A stretch of DNA of 64,000 nucleotides from Alkalicoccobacillus plakortidis (GTDB lineage: Bacteria > Bacillota > Bacilli > Bacillales > Bacillaceae_D), in contig NZ_JAMQJY010000001.1 of assembly GCF_023703085.1 (NCBI RefSeq), positions 620,001 through 684,000 on the forward strand, given 5' to 3'. The notes beneath the pieces are model-generated. The model was not told where the DNA came from. It saw only the letters and a list, made by a program, of their open reading frames with translations, and did not search any database. Made by a program: the position numbers and the translations under genes. Positions 27,860 to 37,911 of this stretch are shown here, one piece after another (positions within the stretch are counted from its first letter, which is position 1; every line of letters begins with the position of its first letter).

Positions 27860-29429
27860 TTATTTTGCATACTCAACTGCCCGTGTCTCTCGGATAACCG
27901 TTACCCGAATATGTCCTGGATAGTCAAGTTCGTCTTCAATTCGTTTTGTAATATCTCTCGCTAGTTTATGAGCTAACGTGTCATCAACTAGTTCAGGGCG
28001 TACCATAATCCGAACCTCTCGACCTGCTTGAATGGCGTAGGTTTTCTCTACTCCTTCAAACGACTCTGAGATCTCTTCTAGCTTCTCTAAACGGCGAATA
28101 TACGTCTCAAGTGTCTCTCTTCTTGCTCCTGGGCGTGCTGCTGATAACGCATCCGCTGCAGCAACAAGGGTAGAAATCACCGATGTCGACTCTGTATCAC
28201 CGTGGTGAGATGCAATGGCATTCACAACAACCGGATGCTCTTTGTACTTCGTAGCAAGCTCCACGCCAATTTCAACGTGACTTCCTTCAACCTCATGGTC
28301 AATTGCTTTCCCAATGTCATGAAGAAGACCAGCTCGTTTCGCAAGCTTCACATCTTCACCCAATTCTGCTGCCATTAATCCGCTTAAGTGTGCAACCTCA
28401 ATAGAATGCTTAAGAACATTTTGTCCATAACTTGTGCGGAATTTCAAACGACCTAGAATTTTAATCAAGTCCGGATGCAAACCATGAATACCCATTTCAA
28501 ATGAAGTCTGTTCACCATATTCACGAATCGCTTCATCAACCTCGCGACGGGATTTGTCTACCATTTCCTCAATCCGTGCTGGGTGAATACGACCGTCCTG
28601 CACAAGCTTTTCCAATGCAGTACGAGCAATTTCACGACGGATCGGATCAAATCCAGAGAGAATAACAGCTTCAGGTGTATCATCAATAATTAAATCGATA
28701 CCCGTTAATGTCTCAAGCGCTCTAATATTACGGCCTTCTCGACCAATAATACGACCCTTCATTTCATCGTTAGGAAGATTAACAACTGAAACAGTTGTTT
28801 CAGCCACATGGTCCGCAGAACAACGCTGTACAGCTAAAGAAAGAATTTCTCTCGCTTTTTTATCAGCTTCCTCTTTCGCCTGAGCTAATCGCTCTTTGAT
28901 AAGAAGTGCGGTTTCATGTGCAATCTCTTCTTCGACCTCTGATCGAACAGATAATCTTGCTTCTTCACGACTCATACCGGATATACGCTCCAAGCTCATG
29001 CTGTTGCTTTTTTATGAGCTCATCCACTTTACTGTTCATCTCTTCAATTTGTCGTTGTTTTTTGGTGAGAGATTCCTCCCTTTTCTCCAAAGAATCTTCT
29101 TTTTTATCGAAGGTTTCGCTTTTTCGGTCTAGAATCTCTTCTTTTTGTACCAAACGATGCTCTTGTTTTTGAATCTCATTCCTACGTTCACGAACCTCAC
29201 GTTCTGCCTCTGTACGAAGAGTATGAACTTCATCCTTCGCTTCAAGAATGACTTCTTTCCTGTTCGCTTCCGCATCGCGTTTTGCATCTTCTACAATTTG
29301 ATTCGCAGCATGCTCCGCGCTTACGATTTTCGCTTCTGCAATGGATTTTCGAACAAGATATCCAACAACTGCAGCTAATGCAGAGACAACAAGTATAATG
29401 GGGATGAGAATATACCATGGTATAAACAT
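27860..29429 (-). pseudogene. rny: RNase Y, single-base frame break in the linker
   Basis: RNase Y is a membrane-anchored endoribonuclease that starts much of mRNA decay. All domains are present but in two frames. Residues 1-145 hold the N-terminal helix ([20 protein letters not shown]) and coiled coil. The rest holds the KH domain ([15 protein letters not shown]) and HD domain ([23 protein letters not shown]). The break is at 28990-28995: removing one T from GCTTGG on the coding strand gives [15 protein letters not shown] and a protein of about 522 aa, the normal size. Because rny is important for growth, a sequence error is more likely than a real null. Confidence 0.88.
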
Positions 29430-29588
29430 ATTTTCACCTCCTCTTGCTATCTAATTGTTGGTTCAATAACACTGTTTTGCATAGATCTTCTTTAATAGTA
29501 AACTTAAGTTCCATACATGAAAGCGGAATAAAATAGTAAAAATAAAAGCCGCTTCACTTTTTAATTGTAAAGTGCCCTACCCTTGATG

Positions 29589-30248
29589 TCAAGCTGAGGA
29601 GATAGGTGTAACTTCACTAATCCCATCACGAATTGACACGTCAAAAGCTCGATCTGCTGACTCTGTTAAATGGTGGTTATGCGTTACCATTATAATCTGT
29701 CGTCCAAACATGGTACTGAGAGATTTTAGAAACTCGTATAAATAATAGACATATTCATTGGATACATGTTTACCAGGCTCATCAAGAATTAGCGGTCCAT
29801 TTACTTTTGGTTGGACTGTTTCCATTAATGCGACACGTAGCGCTAATGTCACAATATCAACCACACCACCACCTCGCGAGTCTTGAGGTTTGGTTTTCAC
29901 TTGTACACCTTCATATTCTGTGGTGACATAAAACTCAGCTACTGTGCGATTTCCATGCTCTTCTAACTCAATCTGAAAAAAGAACAGGGGTCCAAATACA
30001 TACTGGAGTGCATTGGTTACGAGAGTCTCCATTTGTTGTCGAGCTTGTTCTCGTGCATACTCTGCTGATTGTTGTAGTAACACTCTCGCTTTTTCGTATA
30101 CATCAATGGTATCTAGGTATTCATTTAACTTAGCTTCAGCCTGCTCAAGCTGATCTGTTAATACCTGTCTGCGTGCATCGAGTCTAGTCCACGTATCATG
30201 TGCTTGTTTAATAGATTGTTCAAGCTTTGTGATCTCTTCACGACTCAT
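29589..30248 (-). CDS. C-terminal half of a split Rad50/SbcC-like ATPase
   Basis: 219 aa. An N-terminal coiled coil (residues 1-65) leads into the C-terminal lobe of an ABC/SMC-type head: a signature-like SRGGGVVDIVTLALRVAL near 120, Walker B PLILDEP, D-loop-like GKHVS, and H-loop MVTHNHHL. There is no Walker A, so it must pair with the N-terminal half encoded upstream. It overlaps the 84-aa coiled-coil gene by 11 bp. It is the last gene of the nuclease/ATPase operon between recA and rny. Function in DNA-end processing is inferred. Confidence 0.8.
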   Translation of the reverse strand: MSREEITKLEQSIKQAHDTWTRLDARRQVLTDQLEQAEAKLNEYLDTIDVYEKARVLLQQSAEYAREQARQQMETLVTNALQYVFGPLFFFQIELEEHGNRTVAEFYVTTEYEGVQVKTKPQDSRGGGVVDIVTLALRVALMETVQPKVNGPLILDEPGKHVSNEYVYYLYEFLKSLSTMFGRQIIMVTHNHHLTESADRAFDVSIRDGISEVTPISSA

Positions 30249-30492
30249 TTTGAATCAACTCTTTTGGGATTAGTGACCACGTTTCCTCCATCGCTTGCCC
30301 GATCTCTGTTTCAAGTCTCTTAATTTCCGTTTCAAGTCCATCAGGTGCAACACCCAACTCTTCTAATTCTTTTAAGATCCGTTCTTTTTGATTTTCAAGC
30401 TCTTCAAGCTTTGCCTCTGCTCGGTATCTCACATCACGTGCCTGATCAATCGCTTTTTTCATTTTGTTTAAATCCTGTTCCATTTGATTCAT
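30238..30492 (-). CDS. 84-aa coiled-coil protein in the split Rad50-like operon
   Basis: Almost entirely heptad coiled coil, rich in Glu, Lys and Leu (AKLEELENQKERILKELEEL). It corresponds in position to the returning arm of a Rad50/SbcC coil, between the N-terminal half that ends in a zinc-hook-like motif and the C-terminal ATPase lobe. It may be a separate subunit. Alternatively it is the beginning of the next gene, separated by a +1 frame break of the kind seen elsewhere in this sequence, because the next frame starts inside its last codons. Confidence 0.65.
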   Translation of the reverse strand: MNQMEQDLNKMKKAIDQARDVRYRAEAKLEELENQKERILKELEELGVAPDGLETEIKRLETEIGQAMEETWSLIPKELIQNES

Positions 30493-30515
30493 CGCTACCT
30501 ACCCCTTTCAACATT

Positions 30516-31940
30516 TTAGTGTGAATGTGCTTTTTGAATGGTTTGACCACAAGTTGGGCAGATTCCATCCTTTTTCAAAAGCTCTTCATAACGATTTTGA
30601 AGCTCTTCTAATTCCAGCTTCTGTTTATGAACAAACGTCTTACCATCTTGAATTCGTTTAGCTACATCGTTGTAGTTTTGTTGTTTTGATAAAAGCAGTT
30701 GGAACCGTTGATGTGTTTGATCCAAGCCGCTAACCATATCGTTTAACTTCTCTACTCGTAATGTGTTCTCTTTTTGAGTTTGCTGCTCATTTATTTGTTT
30801 GTGCACACTCTGATACTGATCTAACAAAAACACTAATCTCTGTCTTTTTTGCTCAAGTTGTTTAATCGTATCCTGCCAGCTTGTATCCACTTGCCGTACA
30901 AAATTTGTTTGGTCCAACACATGATGTGCCTTCTCTTTTACACGGTTAAGCTTTACATATTGCTCTTGGAGATAGGCTAGCTTTTTTCGCTTATCCTCAA
31001 GTTGCTCAGCCTTACTACGAGAAAGCGCTGCTTGTTCAATGGTTTCGGTTAGCTGTAGTTGTTGTTTTACTGCTTTTGTTTGCTGTGTGTGACTTTGATA
31101 TTGCTCCTGTAACTTCAGTAATGCAGTTTGTCTAAACGTAGCTACTTGCAGTTGCTGAAACAATAACTCCATTTTAGGCAGGTTTGCCACGGCTTCTAAT
31201 TGGAGCGACACATCATGAATGGTTTGTTTATTTGTCAACAAATCTTGCTGTTTAGTTCGAAGACCCTCTAAAGCAGCTTGCTTGGACTTTAACTCTTCCA
31301 ATTGACTAGATGCTTTTTGAAGTCGCTCGCCAGCCGCAACAACATTCTCATAAGGCTCTAAATCCTTTTGCAGCTGTTCTGTTTGCTCTTCACTCCATCG
31401 TTTGCTTTGGTTTAATGAGCTAAGATCTCGTGACGTATCCCTAATTGCGGCATCTAAATAATGCGCCCCACTAATTCGCCCAATCGTTTTTGCCCTCATC
31501 GAGCCTGGTTGCTCTAACATAAACGGACCATCAAGCTGTTGTGCAAGATGAATCGTTAATTCATGATCGCGGTCAATTCGTAATGGTCGCATACCATGAA
31601 GGCTTAATACCTCTTCTGGAACATGCTGTCCAAAGCTTTCAAAGACCTGTTGCTCTTCACCGGCCTTTTTAATCATATAGCGATTTTTGGAAGCCGTTCG
31701 CTCTCGTATAATCTTATCTCCATTTTCAAACTGTACGGTCACACGGACAAAATCACTACCTGCTCGAATAAAATCGGTTCCACGAGGCTGGTTAAACAAT
31801 GCCCAACGAATACCTCGAATCACGGCTGTTTTCCCACTATCAGACTGGCCGATTAGTACATTTAAACCATCTGTAAACGTAAAACGAGAATCCAAATGCG
31901 ACTGGAAGTTCTCAAGGCGTACGTCTGTTATGTTACTCAT
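30516..31940 (-). CDS. N-terminal half of a split Rad50/SbcC-like ATPase with zinc-hook motif
   Basis: 474 aa. The N-terminal lobe of an SMC/Rad50 head has Walker A GQSDSGKT at residues 31-38 and a Q-loop region near QLDGPFMLEQPGS. About 300 residues of coiled coil follow. The protein ends a few residues after CPTCGQ, the CxxC form of the Rad50 zinc hook. Walker B and signature are absent here and lie in the gene at 29589-30248. ATG 31940 has GGGGAGG 8 nt before it and overlaps the nuclease gene by 8 bp, so the two are translationally coupled. Confidence 0.85.
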   Translation of the reverse strand: MSNITDVRLENFQSHLDSRFTFTDGLNVLIGQSDSGKTAVIRGIRWALFNQPRGTDFIRAGSDFVRVTVQFENGDKIIRERTASKNRYMIKKAGEEQQVFESFGQHVPEEVLSLHGMRPLRIDRDHELTIHLAQQLDGPFMLEQPGSMRAKTIGRISGAHYLDAAIRDTSRDLSSLNQSKRWSEEQTEQLQKDLEPYENVVAAGERLQKASSQLEELKSKQAALEGLRTKQQDLLTNKQTIHDVSLQLEAVANLPKMELLFQQLQVATFRQTALLKLQEQYQSHTQQTKAVKQQLQLTETIEQAALSRSKAEQLEDKRKKLAYLQEQYVKLNRVKEKAHHVLDQTNFVRQVDTSWQDTIKQLEQKRQRLVFLLDQYQSVHKQINEQQTQKENTLRVEKLNDMVSGLDQTHQRFQLLLSKQQNYNDVAKRIQDGKTFVHKQKLELEELQNRYEELLKKDGICPTCGQTIQKAHSH

Positions 31941-32922
31941 CCATGTCACCTCCCCAGCTTTCCTCTACCTGGGTCATTCGCCGAAGGGCTTCTTGCTTCA
32001 CTCGATCTTCAACATTTGATAGCGACGCAAGCTCACGAATAATATCGTTCATATGTAGGTTTTTAAAATCACTTTGTTCTCTCACTTGCTGAACAAATGC
32101 ATTTAATTTTTCTTCTTGATTTAATGCCTTTTCCACATATGTTCGATCAAGTACATCCTCCCCTTTTTTAGCGGTTGTTAGCACTTGTTCCCTTAATGTA
32201 ATACCTGATTTTGTAACCTCACCAATAACAACCTTTGGAAGCCTGTTAAGCTCCATCCAATGATTATTAATTCGTGAGATGGCCCCAGGATTACAAATGA
32301 ACTTTCCATCTTGCTCTTTAATGCCAAAGCCTCCATGAAAATGGCCCGTCAAAACGACATCTGCAGGTGTAGTCCAAATATGATCAACAAGTGTATGAGG
32401 AATTCCTTCAGGTAGTGCTTTTTCAACTAACATACTGTGGACAAGATGGATCATATAATCTGCATTATGTTGATTAATTGGATAATAATCTAGCTTCACA
32501 TCACGTTGGTCTAGGTCATAGTGATACGGTTGTCCAGATATCTGAACCTTTACACCATCCTTTTCAATAAGTAACGGCTCATCTGGGTGAATAATCGTCA
32601 TAATTCCAAATGAATCAAGTAGACCAAGCATCGTTCGAGAAATGGTATCAGGATTATGTCCAAACGTATCATGGTTGCCTGAAATCGCATAAATCGGAAT
32701 CTGAACTTCACGAAACAGTTTAGCAAACTGACCAACTACATTTGGCGACAAATCAGGACGATCAAATACATCTCCTCCATGTAGCATGAGATCAACTTGT
32801 TCTTTTTCAGCAATCTGCATGACCTCTGTTAACTTTAGCTTAATCGTTTCAGAGAATGTATCCAGCCTATTTTTTGGTGTTGTTCCACGGATATGCGTAT
32901 CTGTAAAATAAAGAAATTTCAT
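31933..32922 (-). CDS. Mre11/SbcD-like metallophosphoesterase nuclease
   Basis: 329 aa. The full set of metal motifs is present in order: FTDTHIRG (residues 6-13), HGGDVFDRP, SGNHDTFG, LVHSM and TGHFHGGF. These match the DNA exonuclease/endonuclease branch (SbcD, Mre11). A C-terminal helical part may contact the ATPase coil. It begins 62 bp after recA, beyond the recA terminator, and overlaps the Rad50-like gene. The pairing with a split ATPase suggests a DNA-end processing complex. B. subtilis does not have these genes at this locus. Confidence 0.88.
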   Translation of the reverse strand: MKFLYFTDTHIRGTTPKNRLDTFSETIKLKLTEVMQIAEKEQVDLMLHGGDVFDRPDLSPNVVGQFAKLFREVQIPIYAISGNHDTFGHNPDTISRTMLGLLDSFGIMTIIHPDEPLLIEKDGVKVQISGQPYHYDLDQRDVKLDYYPINQHNADYMIHLVHSMLVEKALPEGIPHTLVDHIWTTPADVVLTGHFHGGFGIKEQDGKFICNPGAISRINNHWMELNRLPKVVIGEVTKSGITLREQVLTTAKKGEDVLDRTYVEKALNQEEKLNAFVQQVREQSDFKNLHMNDIIRELASLSNVEDRVKQEALRRMTQVEESWGGDMDE

Positions 32923-32947
32923 CTATTTTATCACCTCAAACTGAAAA

Positions 32948-32974
32948 GAATAAGCACCCATACGGTGCTTATTC
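32948..32974 (-). terminator. recA terminator
   Basis: GAATAAGCACC and GGTGCTTATTC form an 11-bp perfect stem with a short loop, followed by TTTTCAG on the minus strand. The nuclease operon downstream is therefore either read through at low level or has its own promoter. Confidence 0.88.
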
Positions 32975-32984
32975 AGCTAGCTAT

Positions 32985-34034
32985 TTATTTTAAGTCTAAT
33001 GGAACATCTTCAAATTCGTCCTTCGATGGAGCCGGCACTTCTACCTGTCCGTCTAGTCCATGATGCGCACGAATTAGTCCTTCGATTTCTGCCATCATTT
33101 TTGGATTTTCTTTCAAGAAAATCTTAGAATTCTCTCGCCCTTGGCCAATTCTCTCTTCATTAAATGAGTACCATGCTCCACTTTTTAAAACGATATCTAG
33201 TTCTGCTGCGATATCAAGAACAGAACCTTGTCTAGAGATACCTTCCCCATACATGATATCTACTTCAGCTTGTTTAAATGGAGGAGCTACTTTGTTTTTG
33301 ACAACCTTAATTCGTGTCTTATTCCCTACCATATCGTTTCCTTGTTTTAGTGTTTCTGCACGACGAACTTCAAGTCTAACAGATGAATAGAACTTAAGGG
33401 CACGACCACCAGGAGTTGTTTCAGGGTTACCAAACATAACACCGATTTTCTCACGGATTTGGTTAATAAACAACGCAATGGTTTTCGATTTGCTAATCGC
33501 ACCAGAAAGCTTACGAAGCGCCTGAGACATCAGGCGGGCTTGAAGACCTACGTGACTGTCTCCCATATCTCCTTCAATTTCCGCCTTTGGTACAAGTGCA
33601 GCCACACTATCAATAACAATAATATCTACAGCTCCACTACGAACAAGTGCTTCTGCAATCTCAAGTGCCTGTTCTCCTGTATCTGGCTGTGAAAGAAGTA
33701 ATTCCTCTACGTTTACTCCAAGTTTTTGGGCATAAACAGGATCAAGCGCATGCTCGGCATCAATAAAAGCAGCCGTTCCACCATTAGCTTGCACTTCAGC
33801 AATCGCATGAAGAGATACCGTTGTTTTACCAGAAGACTCTGGACCATACACTTCAATTATACGTCCACGCGGATATCCACCTACACCTAATGCAATGTCC
33901 AACGCAAGTGAGCCACTTGAGATGGTTGCAATTCGTTGATCAGTTTGATCCCCTAATTTCATAATAGACCCTTTACCAAATTGTTTTTCGATTTGGCGCA
34001 GAGCCATATCTAATGCTGCTTTACGGTCACTCAT
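32985..34034 (-). CDS. recA: Recombinase RecA
   Basis: 349 aa. Walker A is GPESSGKT, Walker B region [12 protein letters not shown], and the L2 loop region [21 protein letters not shown]. Start ATG 34034 ([12 protein letters not shown]) follows AGAGGAGA; a longer upstream frame is rejected. It has its own promoter and SOS box. It is separated from cinA by a DEAD-box helicase gene, unlike the direct cinA-recA order of B. subtilis. Confidence 0.99.
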   Translation of the reverse strand: MSDRKAALDMALRQIEKQFGKGSIMKLGDQTDQRIATISSGSLALDIALGVGGYPRGRIIEVYGPESSGKTTVSLHAIAEVQANGGTAAFIDAEHALDPVYAQKLGVNVEELLLSQPDTGEQALEIAEALVRSGAVDIIVIDSVAALVPKAEIEGDMGDSHVGLQARLMSQALRKLSGAISKSKTIALFINQIREKIGVMFGNPETTPGGRALKFYSSVRLEVRRAETLKQGNDMVGNKTRIKVVKNKVAPPFKQAEVDIMYGEGISRQGSVLDIAAELDIVLKSGAWYSFNEERIGQGRENSKIFLKENPKMMAEIEGLIRAHHGLDGQVEVPAPSKDEFEDVPLDLK

Positions 34035-34107
34035 CGCAATCTCTCCTCTATTTAAAAAATCACTATTTAATAAGCGAATTCTCATCATCATTACTTTCTA
34101 CTGTTCT

Positions 34108-34136
34108 ATCATAACTCGTTTTATGAGATTTGCCAA
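34108..34136 (-). promoter_or_regulatory. Sigma-A promoter of recA
   Basis: On the minus strand TTGGCA (34136-34131) and TATGAT (34113-34108) are spaced by 17 nt, about 75 bp before the recA start codon. Confidence 0.8.
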
Positions 34137-34144
34137 TAGAAAAC

Positions 34145-34158
34145 CGAACATTTATTCG
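34145..34158. promoter_or_regulatory. SOS (LexA/DinR) box
   Basis: CGAACATTTATTCG on the plus strand matches the Bacillus SOS box CGAACNNNNGTTCG with one mismatch. It sits 9 bp upstream of the recA -35 element, as expected for LexA repression of recA. Confidence 0.85.
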
Positions 34159-34251
34159 TATTTTTTTCAAGCAAGCAAAGTGGGGTAAAAGTCTGGAATG
34201 TTTTCCGATTGATTGTATGAAATAAAAGGGGGAAATGAAGGAAAGAGAATG

Positions 34252-34281
34252 GATGCAGCTGTACATAGAGCAAGCTGCATC
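34252..34281 (-). terminator. Stem-loop after the DEAD-box gene
   Basis: GATGCAGCT and AGCTGCATC form a perfect 9-bp stem right after the helicase stop codon. No T run follows directly, so it may be a weak terminator or a 3' stabiliser. Confidence 0.5.
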
Positions 34282-34286
34282 ATCAG

Positions 34287-35897
34287 TTATGAACGCGTGG
34301 TTGTATTACTTCGGTTTGTTCGTTTTGGACGTGGTTTTGCTGGTTCAAGATTCACTCTGGCGCCATTAATACGGGAATGACGTAAGGCCTCATACACAAA
34401 TGGAGCCGAATCCTCAGGAACATCAACAAACGTGAAATTATCAAAAATATCAATTCTTCCAATGCTCTCAGCAGGTATACCAACTAATCTAGCAATCTCT
34501 TCCGAAAGGATTTTTGGTGTGAGTTTGACATTTCGGCCGACATTAATAAAGAAACGAATCATGCCTGGGGCTCCTCCCGTCTCACCAAACTGATAGCCAG
34601 ATTCTTCAGAGGCTGAATCCGAGGAAAACTGAAGTGTTAGTAACGCTTGAACGACTTCCTCTGCTGAATAATCCGTTAGGAGCTCTGTCACCAATGGTCC
34701 AAAAAGTTCTTTATCTTTCCCTTTTGAATTAATGGTGTCTGAGACTAGATTCTTCCATGTATTCTGCTGCTTCTCAACAACTTCTTCAATTGTTGGTACA
34801 TCATGAGTCGGAATCATCATTTTAATCTCTTGTTCAATTGATCGTAGGTGTTTCATTTCTCGTGGTGTAACTAAAGTTAAGGCTAAACCGGTACGCCCTG
34901 CACGCCCCGTTCGACCGATCCGGTGTACATAACTCTCAGGATCTTGAGGAATATCATAATTAATGACATGAGTCACATTTTGCACATCAATTCCACGAGC
35001 TGCTACATCCGTTGCGATCAAAAATTCAATCGAGGCATCACGAAATTTCTGCATCACAACATCTCGTTGTGACTGAGACAGATCACCATGTAAACCGTCT
35101 GCTAAATAACCACGAGCTTGTAAGGCCTCGGTTAACTCTGCTACCCCTTTTTTTGTTCTGCAGAAGAGAATACCAAGTTCCACATCATCACTGTCAATAA
35201 TTCGACAGAGAGAGTCGATTTTATTGCGTTCGAGAACCTTAAAATACCGTTGTTCCACAAGAGGCGCTGTTACTTCTCCTTTATTAATGGTAACGGTTTT
35301 TGGGTTATTCATGTATTTGTGAGATAGCTTACGGATTGCATAAGGCATAGTAGCGGAAAAAAGAAGCGTCTGTCTGTTTGTACTAACATTACTTAAAATT
35401 GATTCAATATCTTCTACAAAACCCATATCAAGCATTTCATCCGCTTCATCAAGAACCACCGTGTGCACCTTGTCTAATTTAAGTGTTTGGCGACGAAGAT
35501 GGTCAAGGATTCGGCCAGGCGTACCAATCACGACGTGCACACCTTGCTTTAAGGCACGAATCTGGTGACCAATCGATTGTCCACCATAAATCGGAAGCGT
35601 CCGAATTCGTTTATGCACAGATAGCTTTTGAAGCTCTCCTGATACCTGGATGGCGAGCTCTCTTGTTGGAGTCAAAATCAACGCCTGAATATAAGGATCG
35701 TTTGAAACTTTATCAACCACAGGAATCCCAAATGCAGCTGTTTTACCAGTACCGGTTTGAGCCTGCCCGATCACGTCTCCACCACTAAGAATAGCCGGTA
35801 TTGCCTTCTCTTGAATAGGAGAAGGCTCTTCAAAACCCATGTCTTGGATCGCACGTTTGACCGGGTCCGAAATCTTAAAATCTGTAAAATAAGTCAT
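34287..35897 (-). CDS. DEAD-box RNA helicase with DbpA-type RNA-binding domain
   Basis: 536 aa. Helicase motifs are in order: Q motif region [39 protein letters not shown] within [14 protein letters not shown], and [10 protein letters not shown]. The last 80 residues ([19 protein letters not shown] to VDVPED) look like the DbpA RNA-binding fold of CsdA/DeaD/YxiN proteins. An Arg/Thr-rich tail ends the protein. ATG 35897 follows AAGGTGG and overlaps the cinA stop in ATGA, so translation is coupled to cinA. Roles in cold growth or ribosome assembly are likely but inferred. Confidence 0.93.
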   Translation of the reverse strand: MTYFTDFKISDPVKRAIQDMGFEEPSPIQEKAIPAILSGGDVIGQAQTGTGKTAAFGIPVVDKVSNDPYIQALILTPTRELAIQVSGELQKLSVHKRIRTLPIYGGQSIGHQIRALKQGVHVVIGTPGRILDHLRRQTLKLDKVHTVVLDEADEMLDMGFVEDIESILSNVSTNRQTLLFSATMPYAIRKLSHKYMNNPKTVTINKGEVTAPLVEQRYFKVLERNKIDSLCRIIDSDDVELGILFCRTKKGVAELTEALQARGYLADGLHGDLSQSQRDVVMQKFRDASIEFLIATDVAARGIDVQNVTHVINYDIPQDPESYVHRIGRTGRAGRTGLALTLVTPREMKHLRSIEQEIKMMIPTHDVPTIEEVVEKQQNTWKNLVSDTINSKGKDKELFGPLVTELLTDYSAEEVVQALLTLQFSSDSASEESGYQFGETGGAPGMIRFFINVGRNVKLTPKILSEEIARLVGIPAESIGRIDIFDNFTFVDVPEDSAPFVYEALRHSRINGARVNLEPAKPRPKRTNRSNTTTRS

Positions 35898-37141
35898 TTT
35901 GTTGCATTCCACCTTTTTATTTCGGTCAACAAGTAGAAGCAGCAATACTTTACAGCACGCTCTCGAATCGCTTGCCGACTACCACTTAACAGAAGAGGAT
36001 AAACGGTCTCTGTATTATCTGGTCCAACAATGGCGATATAGACAGTACCCGGCTCTTTTCCTTCCTGAGGATCTGGTCCAGCCACTCCAGTGAAGGAAAC
36101 CCCGATATCTGTTGAGAACATCTTTCGTACAGCACTTGCCATTTCCCTTGCACAAGACTCACTTACTACCCCACTTTGCTTAATGGTTTCTTTCGACACA
36201 TGTAGTACATTCTCCTTCACATGAGTTGAATAAGCAGAAATTCCACCATAAAAAATGGATGATGAGCCTTTAAATGATGTTAGACCAACCGTGAATAGAC
36301 CACCTGTAAAGCTTTCAGCAGCAGAAACCGTTAAACCTGCCTCTTTTAAATGGAGTGTAACCTGCTCCATTAAACCAATCTCGCCATAGCCGTAGAAGAA
36401 TTCTCCAACTCGTTTTTGAATTAGCTCTTCGGTCTCATCCAATAATCGTATAGCTTCGTTCTCATCCGTATGTTTTACAGTCAAACGAAGTTTTACCTCG
36501 CTATTACCGGCAAGAGGTGCAATGGTTGGATTGGTTTGAGCATCAATCAAGTCTTCAAGATCTGTTTCAAGCTGAGATTCTCCAATGCCATAGTAACGTA
36601 AAACCCGAGATGTAATAGCCGTTCCTGAACCATCTAGTAAAAGTGGTTTCAGTTCAATCTCAAACATAGGTTGTAATTCCTTTGGTGGACCAGGCATCAA
36701 AACAAGCTTACATTTGTCTGTCTCAAGAAACATACCCGGAGCCATACCTGTGTGATTGGTTAAAACGGTTGAACCTTCAATGACCAATGCTTGTTTTCGG
36801 TTATTTGGTGACATTGGTCGTTGTCGTTTTTCGAAATAGGCTTCGATTGATGAAAGTGCTTCTTTGTCATGAACTAAACCTCGACCACAAAATGCTGCAA
36901 CCGTCTCTTTTGTAAGATCATCCTTTGTTGGACCAAGTCCTCCGGTTAAAATAACTAGATCTGCCCGATTTGCTGCAAGTTCTATCGATTGTGCCAATCT
37001 CGCTTCATTGTCACCAACTACCGTATGTACATAGACATCGATCCCTATTTCAGCAAGCTGCTTAGAAAGATACTGTGCATTAGTATTTGTAATCTGACCT
37101 AATAAAAGCTCTGATCCTACTGCAAGAATTTCAGCATTCAT
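35894..37141 (-). CDS. cinA: CinA, competence/damage-inducible protein
   Basis: 415 aa. The N-terminal molybdopterin-binding-like domain ([30 protein letters not shown]) is joined to a C-terminal amidase-like CinA domain ([28 protein letters not shown]), the nicotinamide-mononucleotide deamidase part in related proteins. ATG 37141 follows GGAGGAA. It lies 16 bp after pgsA and overlaps the helicase start. Confidence 0.95.
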   Translation of the reverse strand: MNAEILAVGSELLLGQITNTNAQYLSKQLAEIGIDVYVHTVVGDNEARLAQSIELAANRADLVILTGGLGPTKDDLTKETVAAFCGRGLVHDKEALSSIEAYFEKRQRPMSPNNRKQALVIEGSTVLTNHTGMAPGMFLETDKCKLVLMPGPPKELQPMFEIELKPLLLDGSGTAITSRVLRYYGIGESQLETDLEDLIDAQTNPTIAPLAGNSEVKLRLTVKHTDENEAIRLLDETEELIQKRVGEFFYGYGEIGLMEQVTLHLKEAGLTVSAAESFTGGLFTVGLTSFKGSSSIFYGGISAYSTHVKENVLHVSKETIKQSGVVSESCAREMASAVRKMFSTDIGVSFTGVAGPDPQEGKEPGTVYIAIVGPDNTETVYPLLLSGSRQAIRERAVKYCCFYLLTEIKRWNATK

Positions 37142-37157
37142 CGAACATTCCTCCATA

Positions 37158-37739
37158 TTATTTAGATTTTAAAATGACATGTTTACTTTTAATAAAATAA
37201 TCTACTCCAGATATAATCGTCAAAATGGTGGCAATCCAGATCATAATTTGATCAAAAGGGATCGACAACGCAGCAAATGGAACATTATGTAATAGACAAG
37301 CAGAGATTGCAACAATTTGCGCTGTTGTTTTCCATTTTGCTAATTGACTGGCTGCAATAACATCACCATCTGCCGCAGCAACAAGACGAATTCCAGTTAC
37401 GGCGAATTCACGACTAAGAATGACAATAACCATCCAAGCTGCAACGACTCCTGACTCCACTAAACCAATAAGGGCTGCCGTCACGAGTAATTTATCTGCT
37501 AATGGGTCAAGAAACTTCCCAAAGTTAGTGATCAGATTTAACTTTCGTGCAAAATAGCCATCAAGCCAATCTGTTGCAGATGCAAAAATAAAAATAAGCG
37601 CTGCAATAAAATCAGAAACAGCTAACTCTGTTCCATAAAAATCGATCACACCAAAAGGCCAATCGATAAGTAAAAACAACATAAAAACAGGAATTAATAA
37701 AATGCGAGAGATTGTAATTTTATTTGGCAGATTCAACAT
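37158..37739 (-). CDS. pgsA: CDP-diacylglycerol--glycerol-3-phosphate phosphatidyltransferase
   Basis: 193 aa integral membrane enzyme that makes phosphatidylglycerol phosphate. The CDP-alcohol phosphotransferase motif D-x2-D-G-x2-A-R-x8-G-x3-D-x3-D is seen in [20 protein letters not shown] followed by LDPLADK. ATG 37739 ([12 protein letters not shown]) follows AAGGGG. It sits upstream of cinA as in B. subtilis. Confidence 0.96.
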   Translation of the reverse strand: MLNLPNKITISRILLIPVFMLFLLIDWPFGVIDFYGTELAVSDFIAALIFIFASATDWLDGYFARKLNLITNFGKFLDPLADKLLVTAALIGLVESGVVAAWMVIVILSREFAVTGIRLVAAADGDVIAASQLAKWKTTAQIVAISACLLHNVPFAALSIPFDQIMIWIATILTIISGVDYFIKSKHVILKSK

Positions 37740-37873
37740 AGCCCCTTCTTTCTTAAACAAATTCTGTGGTTTTTTTCCTTTTGACTAGTATTCAAATAAG
37801 GGGTAACCGTCTCATCATTGTATCATAACACTCCCACATACGTTAAAGCATAGTCTTTCGGAAAAAAATAATA

Positions 37874-37903
37874 GCCGTTCCTGCTATTGTTTACAGGAAC
37901 GAC
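37874..37903 (-). terminator. Terminator between ymfM and pgsA
   Basis: GTCGTTCCTG and CAGGAACGGC pair on the minus strand and are followed by TATTATTTTTTT. Confidence 0.88.
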
Positions 37904-37911
37904 CATTTTGA

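Noticed and set aside
28896..29172. Plus-strand frames opposite rny
   Set aside because: Shadow of the rny coding strand with atypical composition.
30516..32922. Reading the operon as an ordinary sbcDC pair
   Set aside because: The ATPase is only 474 aa, stops just after the zinc-hook motif and lacks Walker B, which lies in a separate gene.
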